A DNA stretch of 64,000 nt, from NCBI GenBank assembly GCA_963920575.1, contig OY986966.1, positions 15,867,888-15,931,887 of the forward strand, in the 5' to 3' direction. Positions 24,101-33,643 of the stretch are shown in pieces. A model generated the notes under the pieces. That model worked only from the letters and a program-made list of their open reading frames with translations. It was not told the origin of the DNA and did not search any database. A program made the translations under genes and the position numbers. How positions within the stretch are numbered: position 1 is the stretch's first letter; each line of letters starts with the position of its first letter. The stretch is from Narthecium ossifragum (Eukaryota > Streptophyta > Magnoliopsida > Dioscoreales > Nartheciaceae).

Positions 24101-25141
24101 TTCAGCGGAAGCATTATTCCCCATGTATATGCGTCTACTTCCTTTCGGTAATCGACGAAATTCTACGAAGGTGGTTCTATCCCTTGCTATATGGTCTGTT
24201 GCTGCTGAGTCTACAGTCCAGAAAGGAACAGTTTCAGCCAACATCAAACAGCTACTAACAAATAAGTTAGAGGGAGTATGCATAGCATATAGTACCTTCG
24301 GCTCAGTGCATTCACGAGCGAAGTGTCCTAGCTTGCCACAGTTAAAGCAATTCTTGCCCTTCTTGTCTTTTTGACCACCACGTTTGCCTCTCTTGCGCTT
24401 ATCATTCTTTGGACCTAGCCCATCCACTTTGCCTTTACCTTTGAAGTTTTTACCTTTACCTCGTTTGCGCTTAAAGCCCGAAGCCTTTCGCGATGAGGAT
24501 TCAGTCATAAAAGCTTCATCAATAGGTTTCTCAGCATGAAGACGATCTTCTTCTAACTCGACATGACGTGCAACATCATCAAAAGTCTTGATGTTGTCAT
24601 TATGAGTAAGATTAGTCTTCATATGCTCCCAAGAACCAGGCAAAGTTCGGATTACTGCTTGGACTTGTTGTTCGTCAGTCATTTCATGTCCAGCAATCCT
24701 CAATTCACTGATCATATTCGACATGATTGTCAGATGCTGCCTCATCGAATGATGCTGGCGCTTCTTGTACCTGTCGAAATTGAGGGTTAACTGACGAAGT
24801 CGAGTAGTAGAGGTTCCTCCATACTGGACTTTAACAGCATCCCAAACAGCCATGGCTGAACGATGCTTTTCAAAACGAAGCATCAAGTCATTTCTCATGC
24901 TGCTCAGCATCAATATGCGAGAAACTCTATCCTTGCGCCTATAAGCTTGATAGAGTTCTAGATTACGCCGATGCTGAGCAGTTGTGCCTTGCTCAGGTTC
25001 AACCATAGGTTGTGTTATAGTTTCTAGCATGTCCTGTTCTTCCAGGAGATACTGAATTTTCCTATGCCATATGTCATAGTTTTTCTCATTCAGTTTGTCC
25101 CCCTGATTCAAATCAGCGATAATGCTCTTTGTTGCAGCCAT
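21128..25141 (-). CDS. Ty1/copia gag-pol polyprotein, uninterrupted
   Basis: A single 1337-codon frame starts at an ATG. Domains in order: gag (about residues 1-260), CCHC zinc knuckle C265-C268-H273-C278, protease with VDSAATDHI at about 310 (Ala where most copia proteases have Gly), integrase with the HHCC zinc site ([15 protein letters not shown]) and D-D-E residues in [16 protein letters not shown] and [10 protein letters not shown], reverse transcriptase with the YVDD active site, and RNase H with TDADWGGD and EAEYVA. It acts in the cytoplasmic particle and copies the element RNA into DNA. All catalytic signatures are present without a stop, so the ORF is young or selected, yet the element lacks a visible 5' LTR. 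The gag opening ([13 protein letters not shown]...[12 protein letters not shown]) is distinctive; the lineage is not certain. Confidence 0.95.
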   Translation of the reverse strand: MAATKSIIADLNQGDKLNEKNYDIWHRKIQYLLEEQDMLETITQPMVEPEQGTTAQHRRNLELYQAYRRKDRVSRILMLSSMRNDLMLRFEKHRSAMAVWDAVKVQYGGTSTTRLRQLTLNFDRYKKRQHHSMRQHLTIMSNMISELRIAGHEMTDEQQVQAVIRTLPGSWEHMKTNLTHNDNIKTFDDVARHVELEEDRLHAEKPIDEAFMTESSSRKASGFKRKRGKGKNFKGKGKVDGLGPKNDKRKRGKRGGQKDKKGKNCFNCGKLGHFARECTEPKVLYAMHTPSNLFVSSCLMLAETVPFWTVDSAATDHIARDRTTFVEFRRLPKGSRRIYMGNNASAEVLGIGTYKLVLRGGRTLYLHDVLYAPEVRRNLVSVLVLLKLGFRVVFMDNSVKLFLDNVYYGCGFVLDGFMVMDTVPVDVIDNATVYVVGNSSIVVDDLLWHARLGHIGQDRLNRLAREGLLGSLAKVDLPTCEHCLAGKSTRLPFGKAKRATTPLQLIHSDICGPMNVRARHGAFYFITFIDDFTRFGHVYLISHKSEALDCFIRYTRLVENQLNTNIKSLRTDRGREYLSDQFKCFCDEKGIARQLTIPYTPQQNGVAERRNRTLLDMVRSMMAQANLPISFWGDALLTAAYILNRVPSKTVSSTPYELWKGEKPNLGNLHHWGCAAYVRIISHQYGKLGPRGKKCIFIRYSDHFKGFVFLGEENDERITEIESRDVIFLENEFPKRGEIIENLHLYEVEDLTDKAPNQLVEEEIPEQVAVSGSNDITSMEHDHDQSQPRRSIREKIPRRRFEIEGEAFMVAPQDEEEPKTVQAALSRPKAGEWIKAMEEEMESMKTNQDWELVDLPPGRKSIGNKWVLKIKRKADGTIDKYKARLVAKGYTQKEGIDYEETFSPVVRIASIRLILAIVAQMDLDLYQMDVKTAFLNGKLDEEIYMDQPVGFESKGNERKVCKLKRSIYGLKQASRQWNHKFHQAILMDKFAMMEEDHCVYVKRSNNGFVILSLYVDDILLAGNDKELIENTKKWLSSNFEMKDMGEASFVLGVKILRDRARRLLGLSQETYIKKMLERFHMHNCKPMDTPVERNSSLSIDMCPKTPEEKQRMSNVPYSSAIGSLMYAMMCTRPDICYAVGLVSRYQSNPGIKHWKAVKRILRYLKGTSDFMLCYQGKDLRLVGYTDADWGGDIDERKSTSGYAFLLNGCAISWSSKKQSCISLSTMEAEYVACSSAIQEAVWLRRFLQHLEIVKSASEPVTIFSDSMAALAYAKDPKYHGKTKHIQIRYHYVRDMITQKEVILKHISTKDMVADPFTKAIARDSFVGYVKSLGLCRM

Positions 25142-25499
25142 TCTAATTTAGAGACAAAGAATTAACATAAGGAACTAGTACAATAAAATCTGATAAAATC
25201 TTGCCGCAATATCTTGAATTAAGTAAAAATAATCTAACATATGTAAAAGTAACGAAAAAGAATATTTATAACATTCTATCAATTCCTAAATACATAGCCA
25301 AACTATTAATACTTAATCCATAATTGCGCAAGAGTTCAATTATTAGGCGAAACAGAAATTTCAAACCTAATATACCCACTTAATAAAATATGATATCATG
25401 CTCAAAATTAAATAAAACTTCATTAATTAACATGATATTTACATATACAAAGAGCATAAAGATAGTATATACAACAAGTGACTCAGATCAATCTATGCC

Positions 25500-26093
25500 C
25501 TAATGCAGCTTGGATTTCTTAGGAGGAGGGGTGCCATCAGACTCAATCTTAGAAACCTGTCTAAGATCCTCTTCAGGCTCATATGATTCAACCACAGAAT
25601 CCTCACTAGGACACTTAGTGAGATCAGATTCAGAATCAGAAAACTCGCTAGAAATATCCTCTCCTTGCTCAGCTAAAAATACATTAGAAGAACCATAGGG
25701 ATAAAAAAACATGTCACCAAAACAGCTTTTCACTATCACATTATCCATCTTCCTTATCCAAGGAAAATTGCTTGCACTGTGATTTGTTCTTCTTGCACTT
25801 TGATAACTATGAGCATATGAAAGAGACGTTGAGCGAAGTATGTTCCTTTGAACATTTCGCTCTATCTCTCCTTCTATTTTCCGAGTTATATTGTTGAAAT
25901 GTAAGCTACCAAGTTGCTTCTTTAGCTCCTTGGCAACTATTTCCAACGACTCGGGTAGAGAATCAAGCAAGATTTCCATTTTCCGATCTATGTGTAGTTG
26001 AATCCCATACTCCATAGAAAGAAAGTAGAACTTTGTCCACATATTGTGAGTATGCAAGGTCAATGTGTCCCCATCTTCCATCTTATAGGCCAA
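25500..26093 (-). pseudogene. Second copia-type gag-like ORF, 5'-truncated
   Basis: The minus-strand frame opens at the LINE junction. The first ATG is at 26081, giving 193 codons. The N-terminal part (MEDGDTLTLHTHNMW...LLDSLPESLE) fits the UBN2/gag pattern of copia elements. The C-terminal part is acidic and serine-rich (SSEFSDSESD, SVVESYEPEED) and ends in a basic PPPKKSKLH. A downstream polyprotein has its own full gag, so this is either a remnant of another copia element or an unusual extra ORF. No zinc knuckle is present. Confidence 0.4.
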
Positions 26094-26840
26094 CAGTTTG
26101 GGATTTGATTGTTGAGAACAATCATCTTCGCCTTGGCTCTATACTTGATTGTTGGACTATCCTATTTGTGACTACACCGACTGATCCCTCTTGGATCACC
26201 TACACCTTATCGTGGCTCTGGAAGGAGAAGAACTCTCTTGTTTGGTTTCTTCAGCTTTTTAGATTGATCGCAAGGCAATCAAAGGAGTTCTTGGCGGCCA
26301 GGAAGCCTGTGCAAACTTCGTCGGCAACCTGCTCACCCCTTCCTGATCCGCACTAATGCTTCTGTGTCTTCTTCCTCCTCTGGTCTCGTCGCCTCCTGCT
26401 TAGATAGCCGACATACTTCTATCCTTTGGACTTGCAGCAGTTCGCTCAATCTCTCACAGTTGTGGAAGCAGAACTAAGAGCTATTGCCGGTGATGTTAGG
26501 GAAGCAAAAGGTCACGGCTACACCGATTTCTTCATTGAATATGACTGCCTGACCGCCGTCCGCTTGGTCAATAGATCCTCCTCATTGCCTGCCTCTCTAC
26601 AAGACATTCTCAAGTGAATCTGGTGGAACTGCTCACAAGGAAGATCCTCCAGCTTTACTCATGTTTCTAGATCTCTGAATGTTATTGCGCAAGAGCTTGC
26701 TGTTCAAGCCCGTCTCAGTAATGGTTTGACACGCTAGTTTTCTAGCTTCTTGCTTTCCTACCCCCGTCTTTGTTGTAATCGGCTCTGTTTTCTTCCTGGC
26801 CTTCGGCCTTACTTGATCAAAACAAAAAAAAAAAAAAAAG
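26094..26840 (+). pseudogene. LINE ORF2 fragment 4: RNase H domain and poly(A) tail
   Basis: After the copia insertion the LINE resumes with a WLWKEKNSLVW segment, typical between the zinc-binding and RNase H domains. It then has an RVT_3-type RNase H (VEAELRAIAGDVREAKGHGY, then EYDCLTAVRLV), with Glu and Asp residues retained. Stops and frameshifts are present. It ends in an A-run of about 16 bases near 26824-26839, the LINE 3' tail. This fixes the LINE orientation as plus. Confidence 0.8.
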
Positions 26841-27010
26841 ATATTTACAAGCAACATAAAGTGCACAAGGAAAGTTGATAGTTTGATAGAACACATATAT
26901 AAACTAATGAAAACAAAAAACCCGGAAACATCGATCACCTCAAAAACATGTAACGTATATACAATTTATCAGTGGCTGTAAATTCAATTACAATTGATTT
27001 ATACCATTTA

Positions 27011-27760
27011 TTAGATCCTAACAAAGAAGATGCTAAGCTCCGGCCCACCATTGCCATCCGGATTCAACATGTAGAACGTCTCCGAATCCTTCGATCCGAT
27101 CACCCTATCGAAGTGCGCGCGCATGTACGTCAGCTCGCCGTCGTTGGGGTCGGTGTGGTCGCCGGGCAGCACGCCGGCGCCCATGGACACCGCATGCAGC
27201 AGCTGCATGACGCCGAGGTCGGCCTCCGTGGGCTCCCGCCTGGTGGCGTAGCCCACGCCGCGCCCGTTGACGAACGCCGTCCACACCGGCTCGTCGAGGA
27301 GCTTGGTCTTGTCGGCGGCCTTCTTCTCGCACTCGAGCGCGACGCGGAGCAGCCCCGACGTGCCCATCTCCTGCATGAACTTGGCCGTGCCGATGCCGAG
27401 CTCGAGGAGGAGGAAGGGGACGCTCCGGGGGTTGTCCTGGATGGCGATGGTCACCTTGGCCTTGCGGTGGCCGAAGAGGGTGCCGGTGGCGCGCGCCGCG
27501 CCGTGGATGTGGCCGTCGTTGGCGGCGGCGCGGGGGTGGTGGCCAGGGCCGTGGAGGCGGCAATTGGTCGGGGTGAGGATGGGGAGGGACCGGAAGACCG
27601 AGCGGAAGGCGCGGTACAGCTTTGTTGATTTTGCACGCGCCCGCTTGGGCTGGGCCAGCTGGATGAGGTTGATCGGGAAGCGGAACGGGCTCCGGCCGGG
27701 CCCGGTAGAGGGATCGGAGGTTTCAGGTGGCGTCGGCGGCGGCGGCGGCGGTTGTGTCAT
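27011..27760 (-). CDS. MIZU-KUSSEI1-like protein (DUF617)
   Basis: This is a single-exon gene of 249 codons, starting at the first in-frame ATG (27760); the open frame extends four codons further with no ATG. The N-terminus is Pro-rich (MTQPPPPPPTPPE, a feature of the family), followed by a basic segment. The DUF617 domain spans about residues 90-249: ATGTLFGHRKAKVTIAIQ, then SVPFLLLELGIGTAKFMQEM, then GLLRVALECEK, WTAFVNGRGVGYA, and a C-terminal DSETFYMLNPDG with ELSIFFVRI. MIZ1 of Arabidopsis is needed for root hydrotropism and associates with the endoplasmic reticulum; most relatives have no assigned role. Length and all conserved blocks look complete and GC is high throughout. It lies just past the LINE tail and 1.7 kb from LTR-A copy 5. 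Confidence 0.92.
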   Translation of the reverse strand: MTQPPPPPPTPPETSDPSTGPGRSPFRFPINLIQLAQPKRARAKSTKLYRAFRSVFRSLPILTPTNCRLHGPGHHPRAAANDGHIHGAARATGTLFGHRKAKVTIAIQDNPRSVPFLLLELGIGTAKFMQEMGTSGLLRVALECEKKAADKTKLLDEPVWTAFVNGRGVGYATRREPTEADLGVMQLLHAVSMGAGVLPGDHTDPNDGELTYMRAHFDRVIGSKDSETFYMLNPDGNGGPELSIFFVRI

Positions 27761-29441
27761 GTGTTTGATCACCGGAGTGTTTGCTTCTCAGAAGCAGGAA
27801 TTTGTCTTCTTTGAAGACATCATTCTTGTTTCTGGTTGGTTTGTTAAGGGGGGATGGTAACGGTTTTGATTTGCTAGAGTTATTAAGGAGAGAGAGATGG
27901 ATAGGTTTGTTTGGTTACGCTCGTTTTTAGGCGGGGAAGGAGGGGATTGGCTTATAGCCGTTAGGGAAGTCCCGAACCTAATTAGCTGATATAGCGGAGG
28001 GTTCGTTTGTTAATGTAACTAATATTTGAATTGTGGATTGACGTTGGAGACAATATACAGCATAGCTGATTATATGGAGTTGCATAATTCAAATATAAAA
28101 ATAATTATTTTAGGTTTTGTGGGATGAGCAACTATATTGAAAAATAATTTAAAATAAGAAACGCGGCCTATGAGCGCAACAAGGGCACTCTTGCAAGATG
28201 AATGGAATCATCCTTATATGATAGCAAGGTAGTTATTCCATTGTCCTATTGTCACTCCTTTATCCTACGTGGCATCCTATGTGGCACCTGACATTCTACA
28301 TGGCATCCTATGTGGCTGGATGATTGGTTAGAGGTAGTGGGTGGGTGATTGGTTAGGAGTAGTAGGTGGGTGATTACCCTACCAGGTGGTAGGGGGCACC
28401 ACTAGTTTGTTTATATTAGACACCAGTTTATAGACAAAAAACCCCATATTAGTATTTGAAAAAAAAAAAGAATTTGTATGTGTGCAACAATCACTTTGCA
28501 GAATTCCTCATAGACTAAAAAATAAATAGATTTTCTAATCTTCTTAATTTCATCATAAACAAGAGAAAATGATCACGGATTTGTATGCAAAAAATAATAA
28601 TAAAGGGAAGCAGTTTTTGGAGGATACATACGCTCCGACCGACGTACTTACAAGCTAATTAAGCATATTAGCTACCGAAACATAGGTGTATCTTAATGCT
28701 AAAAAACATGTGCAGCCTGGCTGCAGACTGCAGACAATGGGGCCTCGGGCAGTTAGATACCGGGTCTTCCATGATCTCCTCCGGATTTCCTAACAAATCA
28801 AGCACATGCTATCTTACTTTAATTCCACTCTTCTTTATTAAGGTCAAAGTGCCGCAAGTACTTGAGGCTCTTTGGTTGCAATTTCATATCATGCAAAAAA
28901 AATGTACGGTGGTTATATAGGCATCACGATAATGTATAAGTGCACCCTGATAATGTATAAATGCACCACACTTTTTTAAAAAAATACTGAAAATACCCTT
29001 TCTTCCTCTCTCCCGTGGTGATTTAGCAACCGGCGACAGGGGTGGTGGGGTGGGCGGCGGTGGTCGGTGAGGTCGAGTGGGAGGAGGGAGAGAGAGAGAG
29101 GGGAGAGGGACAAGGAGAGAGAGAGAAAGACGACGAGTGGACGACGGGGTGGAGGAGGTACGGGCTGGAGGTCATTGGCGACACAGGGATCTCGAGGGAG
29201 GTTGGAACGACGTCAGGATGGAGGAGAGGAGCCGTGAGTGGCCGCGACGGCTCACAGCGACGGATCTTGGAGGAGAGGCCGCAGGGGAGACTGCGACTTC
29301 ACCAGGGAAAGAAAAAAGGGGCGGTGGAGGGAGGTTTTTGCCGGGATTGATGGAGGACGGGGGTCGTCGAGGTGGTAGGTGGTGGTGAGGGCTGGGGTTT
29401 AGGAGAGATAGGTGGTGAGGAGGTATTTCCTGGGTTGGTGG
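27761..29441. other. Upstream region of the MIZ1-like gene; no other gene seen
   Basis: This 1.7-kb stretch lies upstream of the MIZ1-like start. It has short imperfect repeats of TACGTGGCATCC/TATGTGGCATCC and of GATTGGTTAG...GTGGGTGATT between 28265 and 28375, an A-run at 28459, and a G- and GA-rich part at 29040-29400. Open frames in the GA-rich part look like composition effects. No TATA box can be placed with confidence for the gene. Confidence 0.5.
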
Positions 29442-29789
29442 TGTGAGGACATGTACCTCTATACCTGGTTCGACTGTGTAGGCCAGGACCGCAGGTCCGG
29501 TTGAGTTTGTTTCGCGTTAAGCACAATCAGGTGATCGCATTGACTCCAAGGGCAATTTGGTAAATTGCGTCTTGTCGGTCGGTTTTCACACATGAGTGCT
29601 GCACACATGACCCCCCCCTCCCCCCTTTAAATGATGTACATGTTTGGTAGGACCCTAGACAGACATGGGGTCGAAGGACCCGAACCCGAGCGTGAGGGCG
29701 ATCGATCGTCACTGTAGCAGGTCGGTTCAGGACCTGATATAAACCCCCGCCCTCCCCTGTTCTTCCTCCTCCTCTTCTTCCTTTTCTTT

Positions 29790-30644
29790 TGATACAATGC
29801 ACCTTCTCAAGGGCTTTCGTACCGGGTCTCTTGCCTTATCTCAGATCCTCTTTAGCCAAATCTATGGCTATGTCGAGAGATACCTTTAGGGTTTTAGGAG
29901 AAGGACCCTTGGTATTCGACGAGGAAGGCGAAGACTAAAGGAGGAGATGGATGAGAAGAGGGATACCTTGCAGCTCCTCTAGGGTTGGCTGGCTTCTCTT
30001 GGAGATCCAAGCCTTGGAGAACGTGGTGGAGGGAAGCACGGCAGCCAAGGGGACGCCGGGGACTTGGGGTTGGACGGCGGAGGTGGCTGGTAGCGGCGGT
30101 GATGATAGTGGCCGGCTGGTGGAGAAGAATCCGGCTGTAGAGAGAGAAGAAGGTGGCTGGTGGATTTCTGTGGAAACTAAGTCACAGCTACTCCTATATT
30201 ACTTCTACTCCTAGGATTTATCTCTACTAAATAATAACTCTCATAAATTCATCCATGCATAATTACAAGCTATGGAGGTCCTTTTATAGAGGCCTCAAGA
30301 GAGTTCTACTACAATCTGAATACTACCTTGCTTTAATCAGCAAGTAACCAGACTTTCCTAATAAGACTCAATCTTATCTCAACTTCCTAATAACAAGGAC
30401 TCATAATAGGAACTGATTTAAGCAAATCATAAACTGAACTCAATCTAGGAAACTGACTCAATCAAGATAACTACTAACTAGGAAATCAACTAAGTAAGCA
30501 AACAAGTTAGGGAATAAGAATCCTTTTGGCTGGTTGGGCTTAGGACGCCCAAAGTGACCTGGTTGCAGCCATCTCCTTGGCGTGGGCCCACCCAAGCAAG
30601 GACGTGGGTCCCTTCTTGGATTGGCTCAGTTCGTCCTCGTATCA
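29790..30644 (-). repeat. 3' LTR of element D
   Basis: This is 855 bp with a TATA-like CTATAAAAGG (minus) near 30275-30285. It is nearly identical to 32789-33643. A diverged solo copy in the opposite orientation is at 48462-51853. Confidence 0.95.
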
Positions 30645-31533
30645 TCCCCACTCCCTTCGAAATGGGCCTTGTCCTCAAGGCCTGAATTTGCTGAGGGAAA
30701 AGGGATCTGCTCTTCTCGGACCGGAGTGACGTGGCTAGACCGCAACCGTTGCTCTGAATTGGCGGTGAAAATCCTGGTCGCACCCATGTTGGATCTAATG
30801 GTATCCGAAGTGGCGAGTCAGGGGGCCATGCTGCCGGTCTGGAAGGAGGAGGCTGAAACTTAGGTGGATCTGGCGGCCTCTGGAACTCTAAGAAGTAGAG
30901 GGTGGCTGTAGATCGACGATGAGCCCACCTCAAGTGCTGGTGTCGTAGGTCAAAGACTCGGTCAACCTGAATCAAATCCTTCCAAGATGGAAGTAGACCC
31001 AAGACAGCGGCTGGATACAGTCGTGCCAAGGACGAAGGATCCGGGGTACGATCTGATCTTTCAGGTGGCTCCAAGCATGGGATCTTCAATGGTTCTCCTG
31101 GATCATCCTCGTTACGTCCCATGAGTAGTGTCGCCCATGATCATAGGACGGGATCTGATCTCCATGGCCTGGTCGGATGTGCAGGGTCTTGGCTTGATGC
31201 TGAGTCAAGCTCGCTTTGGCCCAGTCTGATGTGAAGTCGGCTGAGCCACGCTTCTGCTGCACTATTTGGATCTTGATCAGGTTCAGTCTGACTGAGCTTG
31301 ATGGAGCTTGGTTGGCTGCAATCAGATCTAGCTGGATTGATTCTGGCTGCATCCAATTGAGTCTGACTTGGCCTGGTCTGATCTGAGCTTGGTCGGATCT
31401 TGTTGGTGTAACCAAACTTGGTTGTGCTTGGATGGAATCTGACCAAGTCTTGTAAGCTGCAATCTGACTCGACCAATTGTACGTGATGGAGTCGGAGTTT
31501 GATCAGGTTCAAACCGTAGTGATTTGATTTGAT

Positions 31534-32553
31534 CTAATCTGATAGTTGAGATCTGTCCATTGCTTGATGAAGCTTGGGAATGGGAACAAATCTGGTAGCT
31601 GAAAGAGGCCGGAACTCAATCGCCGGTGAGGGCTGCTCGTCGGAGTGGGGAAAGATGGAGTTGGGGGCCGGCAGGTTTGTACATGGAATGGCTATGGGTG
31701 GAGAGGTTGGGTGGTTGTGAGGAGTTTCAAGAACGCCGGTGGGTTTTGAGCTTCCGCCGGGGTCAATGATGAAGAAGGCATGGTGGGGGACGGTTGTGAT
31801 GGGATTCGGGCAGGAGTGAGGAGGACCTTGGTAGCGGTTATATGGTGTGGGGAGGGCTTTAACTAAGGCACGGTTGGCTGCTATTGAGGAATTGCTGGTG
31901 GTGGGAAGGGAAGGTTTGGATGAAGGGAATAATGAAGGAGATGATGGCCGGATGTTGACTGGGTTGGGATGTGGTGTGTTTGGGTAAGGGGGCAGCGGGT
32001 GTTGTTCATGGTTTGGCTCATGGGGCAGCTCGTGGGTAGCTGGAGTATGAGGAGTCCTAATCCAGGTAAAGCTAGGTTTAGGTTCTGCAATCCAAGCTGT
32101 AGCTAGAATGGGATTTTGGTTGGAAATCTGAACTCCAATAGGGCTTGACTGATTTGTAGGAGAATATCGTTGGATCATTGCTTCCCACTGTTCTTCTGAA
32201 GGGTAAGGTAGAGGGATCCAACATTGGACGGCTTTATTCCATTCTTCAACTGTAGGGTAAGCCGTACTCCAAGTTTGACTGGGATTCCTACTTGGAGTAG
32301 GATTTGTAATCCTAGTTCCAGTAGGATTTTGAGTCCAAGTCGTACTCTGAGTTTGACTCAGATTCCTAGTTGGAGTAGGATTTGTAATCCTAGTTCCAGT
32401 AGGATTTAGAGTCCAAGTTGTACTCAAAGACCCATTGGTGTTTGTAGGGTTGGGTTGGTTGTAGGGTGGGATAGGGGGCACAAGGCTGGGATAATGGGTT
32501 GGTTCATAGGCAGGTAAGGTGTGAGGTGAACAATAATAGGGTTGTGGAAGCAT
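31534..32553 (-). CDS. Proline-rich ORF of non-autonomous element D
   Basis: This 339-codon frame starts at an ATG (32553) and lies inside the internal region. It is very rich in Pro, Asn, Thr and Ser. Residues about 50-100 hold a 26-residue tandem repeat present twice (TWTLNPTGTRITNPTPxRN...). A VEEWNKAVQCWIP...SEEQWEAMIQRY segment follows, which looks like a small helical pair. There are no zinc knuckle, protease or polymerase motifs. It could be a degenerate or novel gag-like packaging protein, or a captured fragment. The length of open frame in an element with 98% identical LTRs may only reflect youth. Function unknown. Confidence 0.5.
   Translation of the reverse strand: MLPQPYYCSPHTLPAYEPTHYPSLVPPIPPYNQPNPTNTNGSLSTTWTLNPTGTRITNPTPTRNLSQTQSTTWTQNPTGTRITNPTPSRNPSQTWSTAYPTVEEWNKAVQCWIPLPYPSEEQWEAMIQRYSPTNQSSPIGVQISNQNPILATAWIAEPKPSFTWIRTPHTPATHELPHEPNHEQHPLPPYPNTPHPNPVNIRPSSPSLFPSSKPSLPTTSNSSIAANRALVKALPTPYNRYQGPPHSCPNPITTVPHHAFFIIDPGGSSKPTGVLETPHNHPTSPPIAIPCTNLPAPNSIFPHSDEQPSPAIEFRPLSATRFVPIPKLHQAMDRSQLSD
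32265..32420. repeat. 78-bp tandem duplication in the element D ORF
   Basis: Two in-frame copies of 78 bp (starts at about 32265 and 32343), roughly 90% identical, encode the 26-residue repeat of the proline-rich ORF. Confidence 0.8.
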
Positions 32554-32771
32554 TGGGTTGTAGGCTGCATAGGGTGGAGGTTGGTTAGGGTTATGTAGGG
32601 ATGATGATGGAGGTAAGGGATGATGTGGAAGAGGGTTTCGACCAGGGATCTGAGTGGACCTAGTCGGATGAACAGTGGTTTCAATAGGGTATAGCTAGGG
32701 TTTTGGCCAGGTACTCTTCCTGCCATGTGGACTCTTTCGGAAGGATTCTGGACGGCACAGGTAGGAGGAAA

Positions 32772-32785
32772 GAGCTCTGATACCA
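32772..32785 (-). promoter_or_regulatory. Primer binding site (initiator tRNA-Met) of element D
   Basis: TGGTATCAGAGCTC on the minus strand, three bases inside the 5' LTR, complements the 3' end of plant initiator tRNA-Met. It sets the element orientation. Confidence 0.9.
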
Positions 32786-32788
32786 AGT

Positions 32789-33643
32789 TGATACGATGCA
32801 CCTTCTCAAGGGCTTTCGTACCGGGTCTCTTGCCTCATCTCAGATTCTCTTTAGCCAAATCTATGGCTAGGTCGAGAGATACCTTTAGGGTTTTAGGAGA
32901 AGGACCCTTTGTATTCGACGAGGAAGGCGAAGACTAGAGGAGGAGATGGATGAGAAGAGGGATACCTTGCAGCTCCTCTAGGGTTGGCTGGCTTCTCTTG
33001 GAGATCCAAGCCTTGGAGAACGTGGTGGAGGGAAGCACAGCAACCAAGGGGACGCCGGGGACTTGGGGTTGGACGGCGGAGGTGGCTGGTAGCGGCGGTG
33101 ATGATAGTGGCCGGCTGGTGGAGAAGAATCCGGCTGTAGAGAGAGAAGAAGGTGGCTGGTGGATTTCTGTGGAAACTAAGTTACAGCTACTCCTATATTA
33201 CTTCTACTCCTAGGATTTATCTCTACTAAATAATAACTCTCATAAATTCGTCCATGCATAATTACAAGCTATGGAGGTCCTTTTATAGAGGCCTCAAGAG
33301 AGTTCTACTACAACCTGAATACTACCTTGCTTTAATCAGCAAGTAACTAGACTTTCCTAATAAGACTCAATCTTATCTCAACTTCCTAATAACAAGGACT
33401 CATAATAGGAACTGATTTAAGCAAATTATAAACTGAACTCAATCTAGGAAACTGACTCAATCAAGATAACTACTAACTAGGAAATCAACTAAGTAAACAA
33501 ACCAGCTAGGGAATAAGAATCCTTTTGGCTGGTTGGGCTTAGGACGCCCAAAGTGACCTGGTTGCAGCCATCTCCTTGGCGTGGGCCCACCCAAGCAAGG
33601 ACGTGGGTCCCTTCTTGGACTGGCTCAGTTCGCCCTCGTATCA
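32789..33643 (-). repeat. 5' LTR of element D
   Basis: This 855-bp LTR adjoins the primer binding site. It is flanked on its outer side by the TCTTT target duplication. Confidence 0.95.

Larger units (their letters stand above)
19669..26093 (-). mobile_element. Ty1/copia element lacking an identifiable 5' LTR
   Basis: On the minus strand the order is: gag-like ORF (25500-26081), leader, polyprotein (21128-25141), an unusually long 1.17-kb 3' noncoding region, polypurine tract (19946-19959) and 3' LTR (19669-19945). I found no match to the LTR or a Met-tRNA primer site at the right end, where LINE sequence resumes near 26094. The element is thus truncated at its 5' end, or the right part is a different copia fragment. 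It is inserted in the LINE between the zinc-binding and RNase H domains. Confidence 0.75.
29790..33643 (-). mobile_element. Complete non-autonomous LTR retrotransposon (element D)
   Basis: Two 855-bp LTRs (29790-30644 and 32789-33643) differ at roughly 18 positions by eye (about 98% identical) and run TGATACGAGG...TATCA on the minus strand. A perfect duplication TCTTT flanks them (29785-29789, 33644-33648). A primer site matching initiator tRNA-Met (TGGTATCAGAGCTC, 32772-32785, minus) follows the 5' LTR at 32789-33643. A purine tract (GAAGGGAGTGGGGA) precedes the 3' LTR. The internal region is only 2.14 kb and has no protease, RT or integrase, so mobilisation must have used enzymes from another element. 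Confidence 0.95.

Noticed and set aside
26055..26097. TGTTGGCCTATAAG as the copia 5' LTR start
   Set aside because: It resembles the 3' LTR start TGTTGGTTTATAAAC for a few bases only, and the following sequence is the gag-like ORF, not LTR.
27105..27860. Long frames on both strands over the MIZ1-like gene
   Set aside because: These are shadows of the GC-rich DUF617 gene in other frames; only 27760-27011 has family motifs.
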